Shown piece after piece: positions 1 through 8,438 of a stretch of DNA of 64,000 nucleotides; position 1 is the first letter of the stretch, and each line of letters starts with the position of its first letter. Below the pieces are notes generated by a model. It did not search any database and had not been told where the DNA came from. It saw only the letters and a program-made list of their open reading frames with translations. Both the position numbers and the translations under genes were made by a program. The DNA is taken from positions 282,072 to 346,071 of the forward strand of contig NZ_JBFHGL010000001.1 in the NCBI RefSeq assembly GCF_041583195.1, in the 5' to 3' direction. This DNA comes from Sulfurimonas sp. (GTDB lineage: Bacteria > Campylobacterota > Campylobacteria > Campylobacterales > Sulfurimonadaceae).

Positions 1-1488
1 AATATGTTTTCCTACTGTGCCTTGTGGCAGATATATTTTATCTGTTATAGTAGTAATAATTTCCTTATCATCTACAAGCACTATAACTTGGTAGTTTCCT
101 GTGGCATTTACTCTTACTACTCTATATGCTTTTGTTTGTGTGAAAGTTCCATCGTGGAATTGCTTTGTGCGATATGATATAGATCTGTAGTTTGAATAAT
201 CCGGATAATATTCATACTCTTTTCCACCCTCAATAGTGAAAAATGAGCCTTGTTTTAAGTATGCACTATCTATTGTATCTGTTGCATATTTTATTTTTCC
301 ATTGTCCTGGAAGTCAATAATTATTGTTCTGCCATTAGTGAATAGATAATATTTATTGTGTACTGCTGCAGAATTTTTAAAATCGTAATTGAAAGTGCTA
401 TAAACTTCTGTTGAATAATCATCAAAACAACTTTCACCGATTACAGGTGCATTAAAGTTAGTAGCAGTTTTAGTTAATACTACTGCATTAGCACCATCAA
501 AAGATAAAATAGCATCGTTATCATCTATAGTGGATAGCCATATTAACCTACCTGCTAAATTCTGAACAGATCTTTTATCTTTGCAACCATAGTTGTATGG
601 GAGTTTATTAAGTGATATGTTAGACATATTAGAGCCGGATAGCAAATACATACTATCTGCTGTAAATATAACTATACCATTACCAATTACCCCTAATCCT
701 GTGATAGTTTGTGGAACAGGTACAAAATTGTAGGCACTCCAATACTCCGGCTGCCCCTCTAAACTAAAATATACTTTATTGCCTAACGCACCAAAAAATG
801 TTCCGTTTTGCTGAACTAGCATATCTAGGTTTGCAGGAGGAGCATCATGTAAATGCGTTGTTAATTCTTCTCTGCTTATAAAGAAGTCGTAAATAGAATC
901 TGTATAAGCTGTAGTGGCTATAGGGATTGTAGCAACTAAATTAAAAGATGGATTTAAACCTCCGGAACGATATAACTTTCTTTGTGTTGCTGTGCCTGGT
1001 GGTGAATCTGAAAAGGTGATATTAGCTTCTGTATCAGTTAAAGTAACTTTCACATATCCCGCAGGAGGAGATTCAAATAAATCGTCATGCACATAAGTGT
1101 AAGTGTACCAATAAGTACCGTTTAATAATCCTGGACTTCCTGCTGCTGCTCCCAAAGCAGTAGTAGGTGCAGCATGATTTCCTAAATCTGATGTTGTAGT
1201 TCCATCATATCTTTTCATTATCCCTGCACTATTGGACCAATACAAAAACCCTCCAAACTCTACAAAAAATCTATCTTCATCTGTAGTAATAAGTTGATTT
1301 TGTTCTTTATAATAAAATCCATACTTCCCACTAATTGTAGTAGTGGTTTCTCTTTTTGATCTTTGGGATTTCAAGCTTCCGGATTGAAAATCTGCATTTA
1401 TACTAATTGGTGATTCATTATCTGCTATAAGGTGAGCATCTATTAAATTATTAACACCACCGTTAAAAAGTGCTATTTCTCTTGTCAT
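1..1488 (-). CDS. Phage tail/DNA-stabilisation-like structural protein (partial)
   Basis: An uninterrupted minus-strand frame of 496 codons runs from the ATG at 1486-1488 off the left edge. A good Shine-Dalgarno (TAGGAG) lies just upstream and overlaps the end of the endolysin gene. The protein starts MTREIALFNGGVNN and is rich in Gly, Thr, Ser, Tyr and Asn, with repeated short beta-strand-like blocks and no TM segment or signal peptide. The N-terminal opening about turning something on 'ALFNGGVNN' and the propeller-like composition resemble podovirus tail proteins such as the P22 gp10 packaged-DNA stabilisation family. That assignment is an inference from composition and position. It lies downstream of the lysis cassette in the late operon. 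The C-terminus is not visible. Confidence 0.7.
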   Translation of the reverse strand, partial: MTREIALFNGGVNNLIDAHLIADNESPISINADFQSGSLKSQRSKRETTTTISGKYGFYYKEQNQLITTDEDRFFVEFGGFLYWSNSAGIMKRYDGTTTSDLGNHAAPTTALGAAAGSPGLLNGTYWYTYTYVHDDLFESPPAGYVKVTLTDTEANITFSDSPPGTATQRKLYRSGGLNPSFNLVATIPIATTAYTDSIYDFFISREELTTHLHDAPPANLDMLVQQNGTFFGALGNKVYFSLEGQPEYWSAYNFVPVPQTITGLGVIGNGIVIFTADSMYLLSGSNMSNISLNKLPYNYGCKDKRSVQNLAGRLIWLSTIDDNDAILSFDGANAVVLTKTATNFNAPVIGESCFDDYSTEVYSTFNYDFKNSAAVHNKYYLFTNGRTIIIDFQDNGKIKYATDTIDSAYLKQGSFFTIEGGKEYEYYPDYSNYRSISYRTKQFHDGTFTQTKAYRVVRVNATGNYQVIVLVDDKEIITTITDKIYLPQGTVGKHI

Positions 1489-1497
1489 TTTATGCTC

Positions 1498-1905
1498 CTA
1501 TGCGGTAAATAAAACAATCTGATCTTCATTTCTCACATCAATATGCAACCAACTCACTCCAAGCTCCATTCCTTTGATATGTGGAAAATCTTTTAAATTA
1601 TCTAATATATAATTTCTTACTTCTTCGGCTGTATAGTCACTAAATACAATATCTAAAGCATTAGCGAAAGAGTGTTGTGAGCCATAGCTATAATGTGGAC
1701 TGTCCGGTGTTCTTATTCCGCTCCATTCACGATTGCCATTCCAATAATAATTATTGATAGTCATAGTTCCTAAGTTAAAATGTTCTTTTAGTTTGTCTAT
1801 ACTTTCAATCAGTCTTACATCAACATATCGCCATGCTTTTTCTCCATACTTTTCATACATAGCTTTTGGTACTAATTCGTGAACTTTGAAATGTTTAGAT
1901 TTCAT
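1498..1905 (-). CDS. Endolysin, M15-type peptidoglycan peptidase
   Basis: A 135-aa protein with the M15 zinc-peptidase signature: S76-x-H78-x6-D85 (GSQHSFANALD) and a second motif WLHID with H121 and D123. These match the SxHxxGxAxD and HxD-type zinc/catalytic residues of the D-Ala-D-Ala carboxypeptidase / L-Ala-D-Glu endopeptidase fold. No signal peptide is seen, so it should need the holin encoded upstream to reach the cell wall. Its ATG overlaps the outer-spanin stop as ATGA (1902-1905), which points to translational coupling within a lysis cassette. A virion-associated murein hydrolase is an alternative, but the position next to holin and spanins favours endolysin. Confidence 0.85.
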   Translation of the reverse strand: MKSKHFKVHELVPKAMYEKYGEKAWRYVDVRLIESIDKLKEHFNLGTMTINNYYWNGNREWSGIRTPDSPHYSYGSQHSFANALDIVFSDYTAEEVRNYILDNLKDFPHIKGMELGVSWLHIDVRNEDQIVLFTA

Positions 1906-2135
1906 CTACATCCCTCATTAGCTTTTATCAACTCTCTATTACACAACATCAATTCTTCTTGTTGTGATTTACCTGTATGCTTAAATCTGTTACAATCCAC
2001 TTTAGGAACTTTACATGGTACAGTTATGTATGTTTTTTTATACTTTACAACTATGTGATCTTTACTAGCACACCCAACACTACTTATTCCAATCAAGCAT
2101 ATAAGTATTGCGTTCAATAGTTTTGTATTCTTCAC
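1902..2135 (-). CDS. Outer spanin (Rz1-like lipoprotein)
   Basis: A 77-aa protein with a hydrophobic N-terminal signal sequence and a lipobox ending ISSVGC, so the mature lipoprotein would begin at Cys22 and sit on the inner face of the outer membrane. Its first 56 nt lie out of frame inside the 3' end of the inner-spanin gene. That nested Rz/Rz1 arrangement is the classic layout of two-component spanins. The mature part holds three further Cys residues (PCK, VDC, LMLC) and a terminal Cys, which could form disulphides. Function in family: fusion of inner and outer membrane in the last step of lysis. The assignment rests on size, lipobox and nesting, since spanin sequences are poorly conserved. 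Confidence 0.75.
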   Translation of the reverse strand: MKNTKLLNAILICLIGISSVGCASKDHIVVKYKKTYITVPCKVPKVDCNRFKHTGKSQQEELMLCNRELIKANEGCR

Positions 2136-2457
2136 AGCTTCTCTCCTCTCTTGGTTTTGTAGTGTTTACATCTTTGTAGATGATTTTTGTTTCGACTTTT
2201 ACTTCACGAGGTAATTTCTTGTAAGCTTCAAAATCTTTGCGTGTTTTGTCTGCATCTATCGCTAAGAACTGTATAGCCTCATTCTGTTCTGTCAGCGTTT
2301 CATCACACTCTGTAAAGTTTACACCTGTTATAAGGTGGGCTTTTTCCAAGTTTGACACATCTGTATTTAGAGAACTGATCATGTATTCTCTATGTCCTAC
2401 ATATAGTAAGATCAATAAACCAATGGCTATGTATAGATACTGTTTAATGTCTATCAT
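2080..2457 (-). CDS. Inner spanin (Rz-like)
   Basis: A 125-aa protein with one N-terminal TM segment (about residues 8-22, YLYIAIGLLILLYVG) followed by a hydrophilic, Glu/Lys-rich and coiled-coil-prone periplasmic domain. This topology is that of an i-spanin, which binds the outer spanin across the periplasm. The start ATG overlaps the holin stop (ATGA, 2454-2457), and the 3' end contains the start of the o-spanin gene in another frame. Sequence identity to named spanins cannot be judged here, so the call is by architecture and location. Confidence 0.75.
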   Translation of the reverse strand: MIDIKQYLYIAIGLLILLYVGHREYMISSLNTDVSNLEKAHLITGVNFTECDETLTEQNEAIQFLAIDADKTRKDFEAYKKLPREVKVETKIIYKDVNTTKPREERSCEEYKTIERNTYMLDWNK

Positions 2458-2903
2458 GCTTTTTCACCTGCAAGTCTGATAAGAAAAGTTCTTATCTTTC
2501 CACCTATCATAGCTATGGCATCATATTCAGGTAGTTCTCCACCACTTTTGATTGTGTACATATTTCCGATGATGCTGTAAACTTCACTTAAAACAAGGAT
2601 AGTCATACACACATCAAGTATAGTTTTAAACTCAACTCCTACAGCTTTTGCACCAAGAGCCAAAACTATAGGCATCAGCAAAAGCATAAGCTTTGTGAGT
2701 ATTCCATATTTCATTCTTACACTTGTTCTAGGCTCACCAAGTTTTCCTGCTTTGATCCAACCTGTAAAAAGGTCTATTATCAAAAGAACAGCATATATAG
2801 AATAAGTCTCTACCTCTATGTCTAGATACACCAAGAACGATGCAGCACAAACAGTAAAAAAATTAAATACAGTTTTTGCTATTGAACTTTCAGCTATCAT
2901 CAT
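2454..2903 (-). CDS. Phage holin (Phage_holin_4-like family)
   Basis: A 149-aa membrane protein with at least three hydrophobic stretches (about residues 10-27, 36-50 and 70-88) and the segment IDLFTGWIKAGKLGE after the second. The motif D-x-x-T-G-x-x-K-A is characteristic of the holin/toxin-secretion family found in phages of both Gram types. Holins form inner-membrane lesions that release endolysin. The start codon overlaps the stop of the preceding small gene (TAATG at 2901-2905) and the stop overlaps the inner-spanin start, so the cassette is translationally linked. Confidence 0.85.
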   Translation of the reverse strand: MMIAESSIAKTVFNFFTVCAASFLVYLDIEVETYSIYAVLLIIDLFTGWIKAGKLGEPRTSVRMKYGILTKLMLLLMPIVLALGAKAVGVEFKTILDVCMTILVLSEVYSIIGNMYTIKSGGELPEYDAIAMIGGKIRTFLIRLAGEKA

Positions 2904-3115
2904 TAAACCCTTTTAAACATCTTAGATGTGTATTTCGCCCAACAGCCTATTGCACCGCCTAGCGTTATGTAAGTTGCGTGGAATATTCCAAGCTTTTTCT
3001 TTAAACATCCGAAGAACTTTGATGTACTGCAAGTCATGTCGTGCAGTCTGCAGCATGATGATATTTTGATCCCTCTCCATACTTCAGGGAAAGCAGTACA
3101 ATAGTCTTTTTTCAT
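2903..3115 (-). CDS. Small phage protein with phospholipase A2-like CCxxHD motif
   Basis: A 70-aa protein starting at the ATG that overlaps the upstream stop (TAATG, 3113-3117). A longer in-frame start 12 codons upstream has no such support. The centre reads ISSCCRLHDMTCSTSKFF. The CCxxHD core is the active-site signature of phospholipase A2-like proteins (His-Asp dyad), here followed by a predicted helix with FFGCLKKKLG. Residues 46-58 contain a glycine-rich hydrophobic stretch. The family match is an inference from one short motif; catalytic activity is not shown. Its place at the head of the lysis cassette makes a membrane or lysis role plausible. It could instead be a disulphide-rich structural peptide, since it has six Cys. 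Confidence 0.6.
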   Translation of the reverse strand: MKKDYCTAFPEVWRGIKISSCCRLHDMTCSTSKFFGCLKKKLGIFHATYITLGGAIGCWAKYTSKMFKRV

Positions 3116-3546
3116 TACTGAGCCTTTAAGAAGTCTGTATATGTAGTCCAAATGTTTTCTGCTTGTGCTATACCGCTATTTAGACATTCTTGCATTTCTG
3201 CAACCGTTAAAGTTCTTATAGTATTGTTTTTAAGTACCCAATCTTTTGATACACCTAAAGATATAGCCATCTCAAAATTCATTACATCTTGTGGTCTTAC
3301 TTGTACAATAGCACCATCAGCTAAAGTGTGAGTAATAGCTTGTAAATAATTATCTCTAGTTGTCTTTGCATTAACTCTAGCTACTTCTTTATCAGCCAAT
3401 CCTTGTCTAGTTGTATCTACATCATAAATACCACTTGTCATGGTAGATAAGATATAATCAAATTCTCTACCATCAGCATCTTTAGGTACTAAATCTCTAT
3501 CAATTAATGTTTTTACACCGTCTTTATACACTTCTAATTTAATCAT
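3115..3546 (-). CDS. Tail-fibre-associated protein, DUF4376-like
   Basis: A 143-aa protein immediately downstream of the tail fibre gene, with a 4-bp overlap (3543-3546). The C-terminal half (residues 47-143: ADKEVARVNAKTTRDNYL, ...WVLKNNTIRTLTVAEM...) has the length, position and R-D...W-x-x-x-x-N/D-N-x-x-x-x-L-T pattern of DUF4376 domains found in tail-fibre assembly or fibre-tip proteins. No TM or signal sequence. The likely role is chaperoning or capping the tail fibre. The match is by pattern and context. Confidence 0.6.
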   Translation of the reverse strand: MIKLEVYKDGVKTLIDRDLVPKDADGREFDYILSTMTSGIYDVDTTRQGLADKEVARVNAKTTRDNYLQAITHTLADGAIVQVRPQDVMNFEMAISLGVSKDWVLKNNTIRTLTVAEMQECLNSGIAQAENIWTTYTDFLKAQ

Positions 3547-6455
3547 TTTGTAGCTCCTACATAAGTTAAAATTACCCTAGCTGGTGCTGAAGCTATAACA
3601 CTCCCATCACTAGATGTACCTCCATAAGTAGAACTATCAACAGCTAGGTATGTAGATGCAGTTCTAACACATACTCCCTCTTTCAATGATGCTACCTCCA
3701 CACCAACATAGGCATTAACAGTAGAAACGCCTGATGTTGAACTTACGCTTGCAGTTTCAGCCCATTCATCAATAGCAGAATGGTAAATTTCTATTTTAGC
3801 TTCATAATCCTCAGCATTACCACTATAATCAGGGAAGAAATATCTATGATCAATTTTATATCTGTTATTATTATAAATAGTGCCTATCTCTTTAATAACT
3901 CTGTTGCCTTGAATTTTTGGTTTGTATAATTCAGGATAAGCCATGAAATTTTCAGATACTTTTTGATTGTAATCTATGTACTGAGCAGTATTACTATTAA
4001 TCATAACAGGATGAGTAATTAAACTTATAGGTGTAGTTAATGCTGTATCTAGTGTTGCCTCTTTTTTGTAGATTTCTATATCATCTAAATATCCAGTAGC
4101 AGTAGCAGTAAAAGTAATGGTTGGATTATCTGTTTGAGCTACAAATTCAAAAGTATCACTTCCAGTAAATGTTTTAGAAGTAGTACCATCAGTTACTACT
4201 AGAGTTCCAGTAGACCATGTAAAATCAACACTTATTCTATCACCTGCACTAGCTGTATGTACTTTTTCAATATATCCATCTGCACCAGTTAGCAAACATT
4301 GACCACTAGATATAGATGGAGTTGTAGTTCCACCAATAGTCCAAGCTGACAAGTCTGTACTAAAATCTTCTGTAAAAGCATTAGCATCAGCAGTAGAATA
4401 CCACTTACCATCATCTTTATTAAATACTAATCTGTTATCATCTGCAAACTTTTTATCATATAGACCGTAACTAGGTTTATAATCAAAAGCTACAAAATCA
4501 CCAGTCATATCAGGAAACTCTTTAACAATACTTCCAGTTGAGCCTTTTAGCTTATTAACCCACTTGAACCCATCACTTACATTAGCAAAGTCTAGTTGTC
4601 TAGTAGCTACCGCCTCGCTTGTGAGCTTATAACCTGTTTCATCTTTACCCTCACAGTAATTAAATTCTGCATTGGTTAAAGTCAGGTTTGCATCATCCAC
4701 TGGAAAGTTAAAGTAACCATCATCAGGACTACCTGCTACAGCTTTTGTATCAAATTCACCTATTAGTATGTATTGTACTCCACTACCATTATGTACAGCA
4801 GATGTATCATTTATAGTAATACCATTTGAAGTTACAGTAAAAGAATATGAAATATCTTCAATGGCAGATGTATTAAATCTGATATACTTATTATCCCCTC
4901 TATTCGTATCACCAGTCATATAATCATTACTAGCACTTATAGCTTTAATAGTAAATCTTCTGAGTTTTCTAGGTACTCCATTAACATCTTTAGTTTCTAT
5001 AAAGTTGCCTGCTACAGTACCTTGAAATAGTACGATAGTCCAATTCTCGGACTTACATTTGTAATACATGATGTGTTCTTCATCTGCTGTATTAGTATTT
5101 GTATTAGCATTAAGTGTTAGAACATTAGTGTCATTTGTTACTGCATAAGATGTACTAGGAGTAAAAGCATTTGGAAGATTTAAAGAAAGATACCCATCTT
5201 CATGGTAACTCGTTTGTGTTATCCAATTTATAACACCATTTTCTAAGTTCTTAATATCCCAGTAATCTAACTTTACACCCATACTATGAGGTAACGAATG
5301 CCCTGCTAAACCACTCCCTCTATAAAGCTCAATACCTTGTTTAATAATAGGATTAAATGCTTCAATATATAATTTACCTTGATTAGTTTTACCACCTGAT
5401 AAGTGAGTGTATAAAGTAAAATAAGCTACATATTTTTCATTTAATGTATTAACTTTAACATCTTGTCCAATCGTCACACTGCCATTATTGAAAGATATTA
5501 ATGTATCTACATCAGCAGTTTCAATTGTTGTATTTGAAGTATCTAAATATTTAGTAGCACCTCTCAGTCCATCAAATCTTTGATGCACATCCGCAGCATC
5601 CCTATTTTTAATGTGAACATCAGCTATACCTTTATTAGTTCCCCAGTCAGCAGTCCAAGCCCCAGTAATTGTTACACCTGCATTAGTTTCACCAGTACAT
5701 ATTTTAATTACACTAGGGGTAACGCTTCTATCATGGAAAATCTTTTGACCTACATAAGATGCACTATCTTTACAAGTTGTGAGTGTCGGACAGTTTGTGT
5801 TATCATCTACTGTAAAATCAGTTGTATTCATTGAATTAACTATATTCCAAGTAGTATCAGCATTGTCTGTTAGTGTAGCACTGGCATTTTGACCAGTATA
5901 ACTTACAGTAGCAAAACCTACTGTTTCTAGCCATGACTCCATAGTTAATGAAGTTGGATTAAGTAAAACTGATGAAGCAACAGTTGAAATTTTAGTGCTT
6001 AGTCTTTCTTCTATCTCTACTTTATCATAACCCTCATTAGGTAGCCCACTTCCATTTTTATGAATGATATTATCAGCATCAACACTAGCTGCACTTACAG
6101 CAGCATCTTGTGCATATTTTTTAGCACTATATTCTGTACCATCAGCTTGTTCAACACCATCTATATAAGTGTTTACAACTCCACCTATTTTGTTAGCCCA
6201 ATCCTGCGATTCTAAATTACTATCTTCCGCACTATTTGCACTATCAGATACTGCAGCAGCTATTGCTTCCGCTTCTGTTTTTAAATATGTAGGTATTTTT
6301 CCTAATTCTGTATTTACATGATTTTTTAAAGAGTTAGCATTGTTCGTAACTAAATCATTTACTGCATCATCTAAACCGCTAATTAAATCACTTTCTGTAA
6401 TAGTAACCGGTGAGGTCCAACTAGCTATTATTAAATCACCTGCAACATAAGCCAT
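3543..6455 (-). CDS. Tail fibre / receptor-binding protein
   Basis: A 970-aa protein, the longest of the prophage. Residues 1-150 are Ala/Asp/Asn-rich and probably fibrous and trimeric (repeated AAAVSDSANSAEDSN-type sequence, typical of virion-attachment stalks). Residues about 270-500 contain the phage-fibre pattern HSLPHSMGVKLDYWDIKN... and YLSLN, seen in many tail-associated domains that follow 'H-slG' blocks. Residues about 695-798 look like a carbohydrate-binding jelly roll: FTEDFSTDLSAWTIGG at the start and GYLDDIEIYKKE at the end. The C-terminus (about 850-970) holds a further beta-rich domain. This organisation, together with the neighbouring DUF4376-like gene, supports host-surface recognition. 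The receptor is unknown. Confidence 0.8.
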   Translation of the reverse strand: MAYVAGDLIIASWTSPVTITESDLISGLDDAVNDLVTNNANSLKNHVNTELGKIPTYLKTEAEAIAAAVSDSANSAEDSNLESQDWANKIGGVVNTYIDGVEQADGTEYSAKKYAQDAAVSAASVDADNIIHKNGSGLPNEGYDKVEIEERLSTKISTVASSVLLNPTSLTMESWLETVGFATVSYTGQNASATLTDNADTTWNIVNSMNTTDFTVDDNTNCPTLTTCKDSASYVGQKIFHDRSVTPSVIKICTGETNAGVTITGAWTADWGTNKGIADVHIKNRDAADVHQRFDGLRGATKYLDTSNTTIETADVDTLISFNNGSVTIGQDVKVNTLNEKYVAYFTLYTHLSGGKTNQGKLYIEAFNPIIKQGIELYRGSGLAGHSLPHSMGVKLDYWDIKNLENGVINWITQTSYHEDGYLSLNLPNAFTPSTSYAVTNDTNVLTLNANTNTNTADEEHIMYYKCKSENWTIVLFQGTVAGNFIETKDVNGVPRKLRRFTIKAISASNDYMTGDTNRGDNKYIRFNTSAIEDISYSFTVTSNGITINDTSAVHNGSGVQYILIGEFDTKAVAGSPDDGYFNFPVDDANLTLTNAEFNYCEGKDETGYKLTSEAVATRQLDFANVSDGFKWVNKLKGSTGSIVKEFPDMTGDFVAFDYKPSYGLYDKKFADDNRLVFNKDDGKWYSTADANAFTEDFSTDLSAWTIGGTTTPSISSGQCLLTGADGYIEKVHTASAGDRISVDFTWSTGTLVVTDGTTSKTFTGSDTFEFVAQTDNPTITFTATATGYLDDIEIYKKEATLDTALTTPISLITHPVMINSNTAQYIDYNQKVSENFMAYPELYKPKIQGNRVIKEIGTIYNNNRYKIDHRYFFPDYSGNAEDYEAKIEIYHSAIDEWAETASVSSTSGVSTVNAYVGVEVASLKEGVCVRTASTYLAVDSSTYGGTSSDGSVIASAPARVILTYVGATK

Positions 6456-6465
6456 ATTCTATTCC

Positions 6466-6993
6466 TTATTTAAAAAAGTCGCTTTTATCCGGCATAACAT
6501 CTTCGTCACCATGCCATCTAGTCATATTTTCACTAATGTAAGAGATGTATTTATCTTGGAAATAAATAGCTTTATTGAAGTTTTCAGCTATATCTTCTTT
6601 TTCGTATGCTTTACTTAATACAAAGTATTTAAGGGCATCTATAATATCTATATCCTCATCTATATCTGTTGTTACTGCATCTGGATAGGCATAGTAAGTA
6701 ACAGTTATATCTTCATCTCTTGGATTAGTGAAAAGTAGAGTATCTTTGGTAGGTTGTGTAAATTGCTGATATGAATTTACACTATACACCTTGATAGGCT
6801 CTTTTGTTAGAGTGTAAGTAGTTTGAGTAGATAGAACACTAATATCCTCATCTATCTTATTGTAGAAAGTTCTTACTGCAATATCTCTCAAACCCTCATT
6901 AGTATAGTCTAGCAGCTCCACATCAGTCCATCTATTTTTAGCTTCATCTTGAAGTTTGTAACGAATTGAAGTGTTAAAATCCTGGACTGTCAT
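6466..6993 (-). CDS. Head-tail adaptor-like phage protein
   Basis: A 175-aa soluble protein. The N-terminus (TVQDFNTSIRYKLQDEAKNRWTD-type pattern, then YTNEGLRDI) fits the helical adaptor proteins that dock below the portal of short-tailed phages, where an 'R-W-x-D-x-E-L-L-x-Y-x-N-E-G' motif is common. A beta-rich centre and a helical C-terminus (DALKYFVLSKAYEKED...) follow. It lies between the capsid block and the tail fibre, as expected for a connector protein. Family assignment is by motif and order. Confidence 0.6.
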   Translation of the reverse strand: MTVQDFNTSIRYKLQDEAKNRWTDVELLDYTNEGLRDIAVRTFYNKIDEDISVLSTQTTYTLTKEPIKVYSVNSYQQFTQPTKDTLLFTNPRDEDITVTYYAYPDAVTTDIDEDIDIIDALKYFVLSKAYEKEDIAENFNKAIYFQDKYISYISENMTRWHGDEDVMPDKSDFFK

Positions 6994-7003
6994 GGCTTAC
7001 TCC

Positions 7004-7375
7004 CTATACTTTTTCTACGATGTATCTTGCTTTTTTCTTTCGAGTGATTTTGCCGGTAGGCTCACCTTTTTTATCTTTCTCTGCAATATGCACTACTTCA
7101 GTTGCATTTTTCAGATTATTGATAACACCTTGTGGAACTTCCACTTCTTCACCAAGTTTGATTTGGTAGCCTTTACCATTCACACCAACAAAAACTTCCG
7201 TTTCTTTTTCATCTTTTGAGTGAATAATCACCTTTACCTTTTTTGGCTCTTTTGGCTTTTGTGATGCAATAAAATCATTGTATTTGTTCTTTAATGTATC
7301 ATCACCAATGTTACCTGCTACTGTCTGCCCTGCTTCTTTTAGAGCTGCGATCATTTCGTCTCTTGATAGTGACAT
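7004..7375 (-). CDS. Phage protein of unknown function
   Basis: A 123-aa Lys-rich protein (many Lys-Glu pairs, KKVKVIIHSKDEKET, KITRKKKARYIVEKV). The first 35 residues resemble a short helical HeH/SAP-like fold (RDEMIAALKEAGQTVAGN), which in phages often starts small head or DNA-associated proteins. The middle part (FVGVNGKGYQIKLGEEVEVP) matches the pattern of small phage proteins with a 'N-G-x-x-x-x-I-x-x-G-x-x-V-x-V-P' segment near the capsid genes. It is located between the major capsid and the adaptor. No function can be given. Confidence 0.6.
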   Translation of the reverse strand: MSLSRDEMIAALKEAGQTVAGNIGDDTLKNKYNDFIASQKPKEPKKVKVIIHSKDEKETEVFVGVNGKGYQIKLGEEVEVPQGVINNLKNATEVVHIAEKDKKGEPTGKITRKKKARYIVEKV

Positions 7376-7405
7376 TTCTATATCCTTTGGATAGGTTTAT
7401 TTTGT

Positions 7406-7443
7406 AGGCTGTATAGCCTTGATAACACACTCTCAAAGAGAGT
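7406..7443 (-). terminator. Two hairpins after the capsid gene (partial terminator?)
   Basis: In the leftward transcript two short hairpins follow the major capsid stop: ACTCTC-TTT-GAGAGT (7443-7429) and GGCT-ATAC-AGCC (7417-7406). No U-tract follows. They may slow 3' exonucleases or attenuate transcription so that capsid mRNA outnumbers downstream genes. Inference only. Confidence 0.35.
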
Positions 7444-7460
7444 ATGCTACAAAGCTACAC

Positions 7461-8423
7461 TTATGCTGATTCGTAACGAATCATAAATGCATCGTTTAAG
7501 ATTTTCGCAGTAGCCCATACTTTCCAACCTACAGTTGCACGTTGGTTAAGTGGATCATCACCGCTACCTAATGGCTTAACGATTGTTTGGATGTTGCGGT
7601 TTCCTTTGATACCAACTACACCATAAGCGTTTTTACCTAAGATAAGAGTAGAGTAAACATCTACACCTGCAGCACCTGCACCTGTGAATACTTTTGCATT
7701 TGTAGTTTCAACAAAACGGATAGATTTGTAAGCACCTGCTTCACATAAATCTACTTCACTTTGAGATGCGTATTCTTCAACAGATTTCCACCCTGTTAAA
7801 GCTTCAAGTTCTTCAACTTTATCAGTATGAGTAATAGCCATAAACGCAGGGCGAATAGGGTATGTGTTGATTTTGTTAGAGCCTTGAATCATGCTAGTGA
7901 ACTTCTTAGCTTTTTGACCTTTAAGTGCTGTAATACAAGCATCTAAATCTTTAGCTAATGGAGCAGATGCAACCTCTACACGAGTATCAATAGTAGTTGT
8001 ATCTATTGATCCTGCGTAGAACACATTCGTACCTGCATTTAGCACATCACGATAAACCTGGTCCACCGTATCACCTGCTTGTTCACCTAGTACGTCTGTA
8101 GCTTCAGTGATCACATTATCTTCTACAGTTAAATTAACTGTGTCAGTAATAGTTACAAAGTCACCATATTGTGCTACAGTTGCTGTAACATCCGTAATGC
8201 TTAATTGAGAGCCACTTGGTGTTACACCCTCTGTTAATGGTGTTGTAGCTGCAGTAAGACCGTTATAACGTCTAAACTTAATAGAATCAGATCCACCTTT
8301 AGGGATGTTTCTCATCTGTCCGTATTTGTCATGTACCAATTCAGGTGTAGCACGTTCTAATAGGTTTCTATCGTAAAACGCTTGAACACCTGCAGGTATT
8401 TGAGTTGTAGTTGTTGCTGCCAT
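7461..8423 (-). CDS. Major capsid protein, N4-gp56 family
   Basis: A 320-aa protein whose features fit the N4-gp56 major-capsid family: an N-terminal arm followed by FYDRNLLERATPELVHDKYG, a G-G-S-D-S-I-K-F-R-R-Y segment, TPLTEGVTPSGSQ, a central VTITDTVNL and a conserved Gly-rich C-terminal part (LILGKNAYGVVGIKG ... DDPLNQRATVGWKVWATAKIL). The family has an HK97 fold and is used by many short- and long-tailed phages. It sits after the scaffold gene and before small connector genes, as expected. It has the best codon use and the most regular composition of the late genes. Confidence 0.92.
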   Translation of the reverse strand: MAATTTTQIPAGVQAFYDRNLLERATPELVHDKYGQMRNIPKGGSDSIKFRRYNGLTAATTPLTEGVTPSGSQLSITDVTATVAQYGDFVTITDTVNLTVEDNVITEATDVLGEQAGDTVDQVYRDVLNAGTNVFYAGSIDTTTIDTRVEVASAPLAKDLDACITALKGQKAKKFTSMIQGSNKINTYPIRPAFMAITHTDKVEELEALTGWKSVEEYASQSEVDLCEAGAYKSIRFVETTNAKVFTGAGAAGVDVYSTLILGKNAYGVVGIKGNRNIQTIVKPLGSGDDPLNQRATVGWKVWATAKILNDAFMIRYESA

Positions 8424-8438
8424 AGTTTTTTACCTCTT

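Noticed and set aside
5580..5834. Plus-strand frame inside the tail-fibre gene
   Set aside because: Shadow frame; Ser/Thr/Ile-rich and without a start signal.
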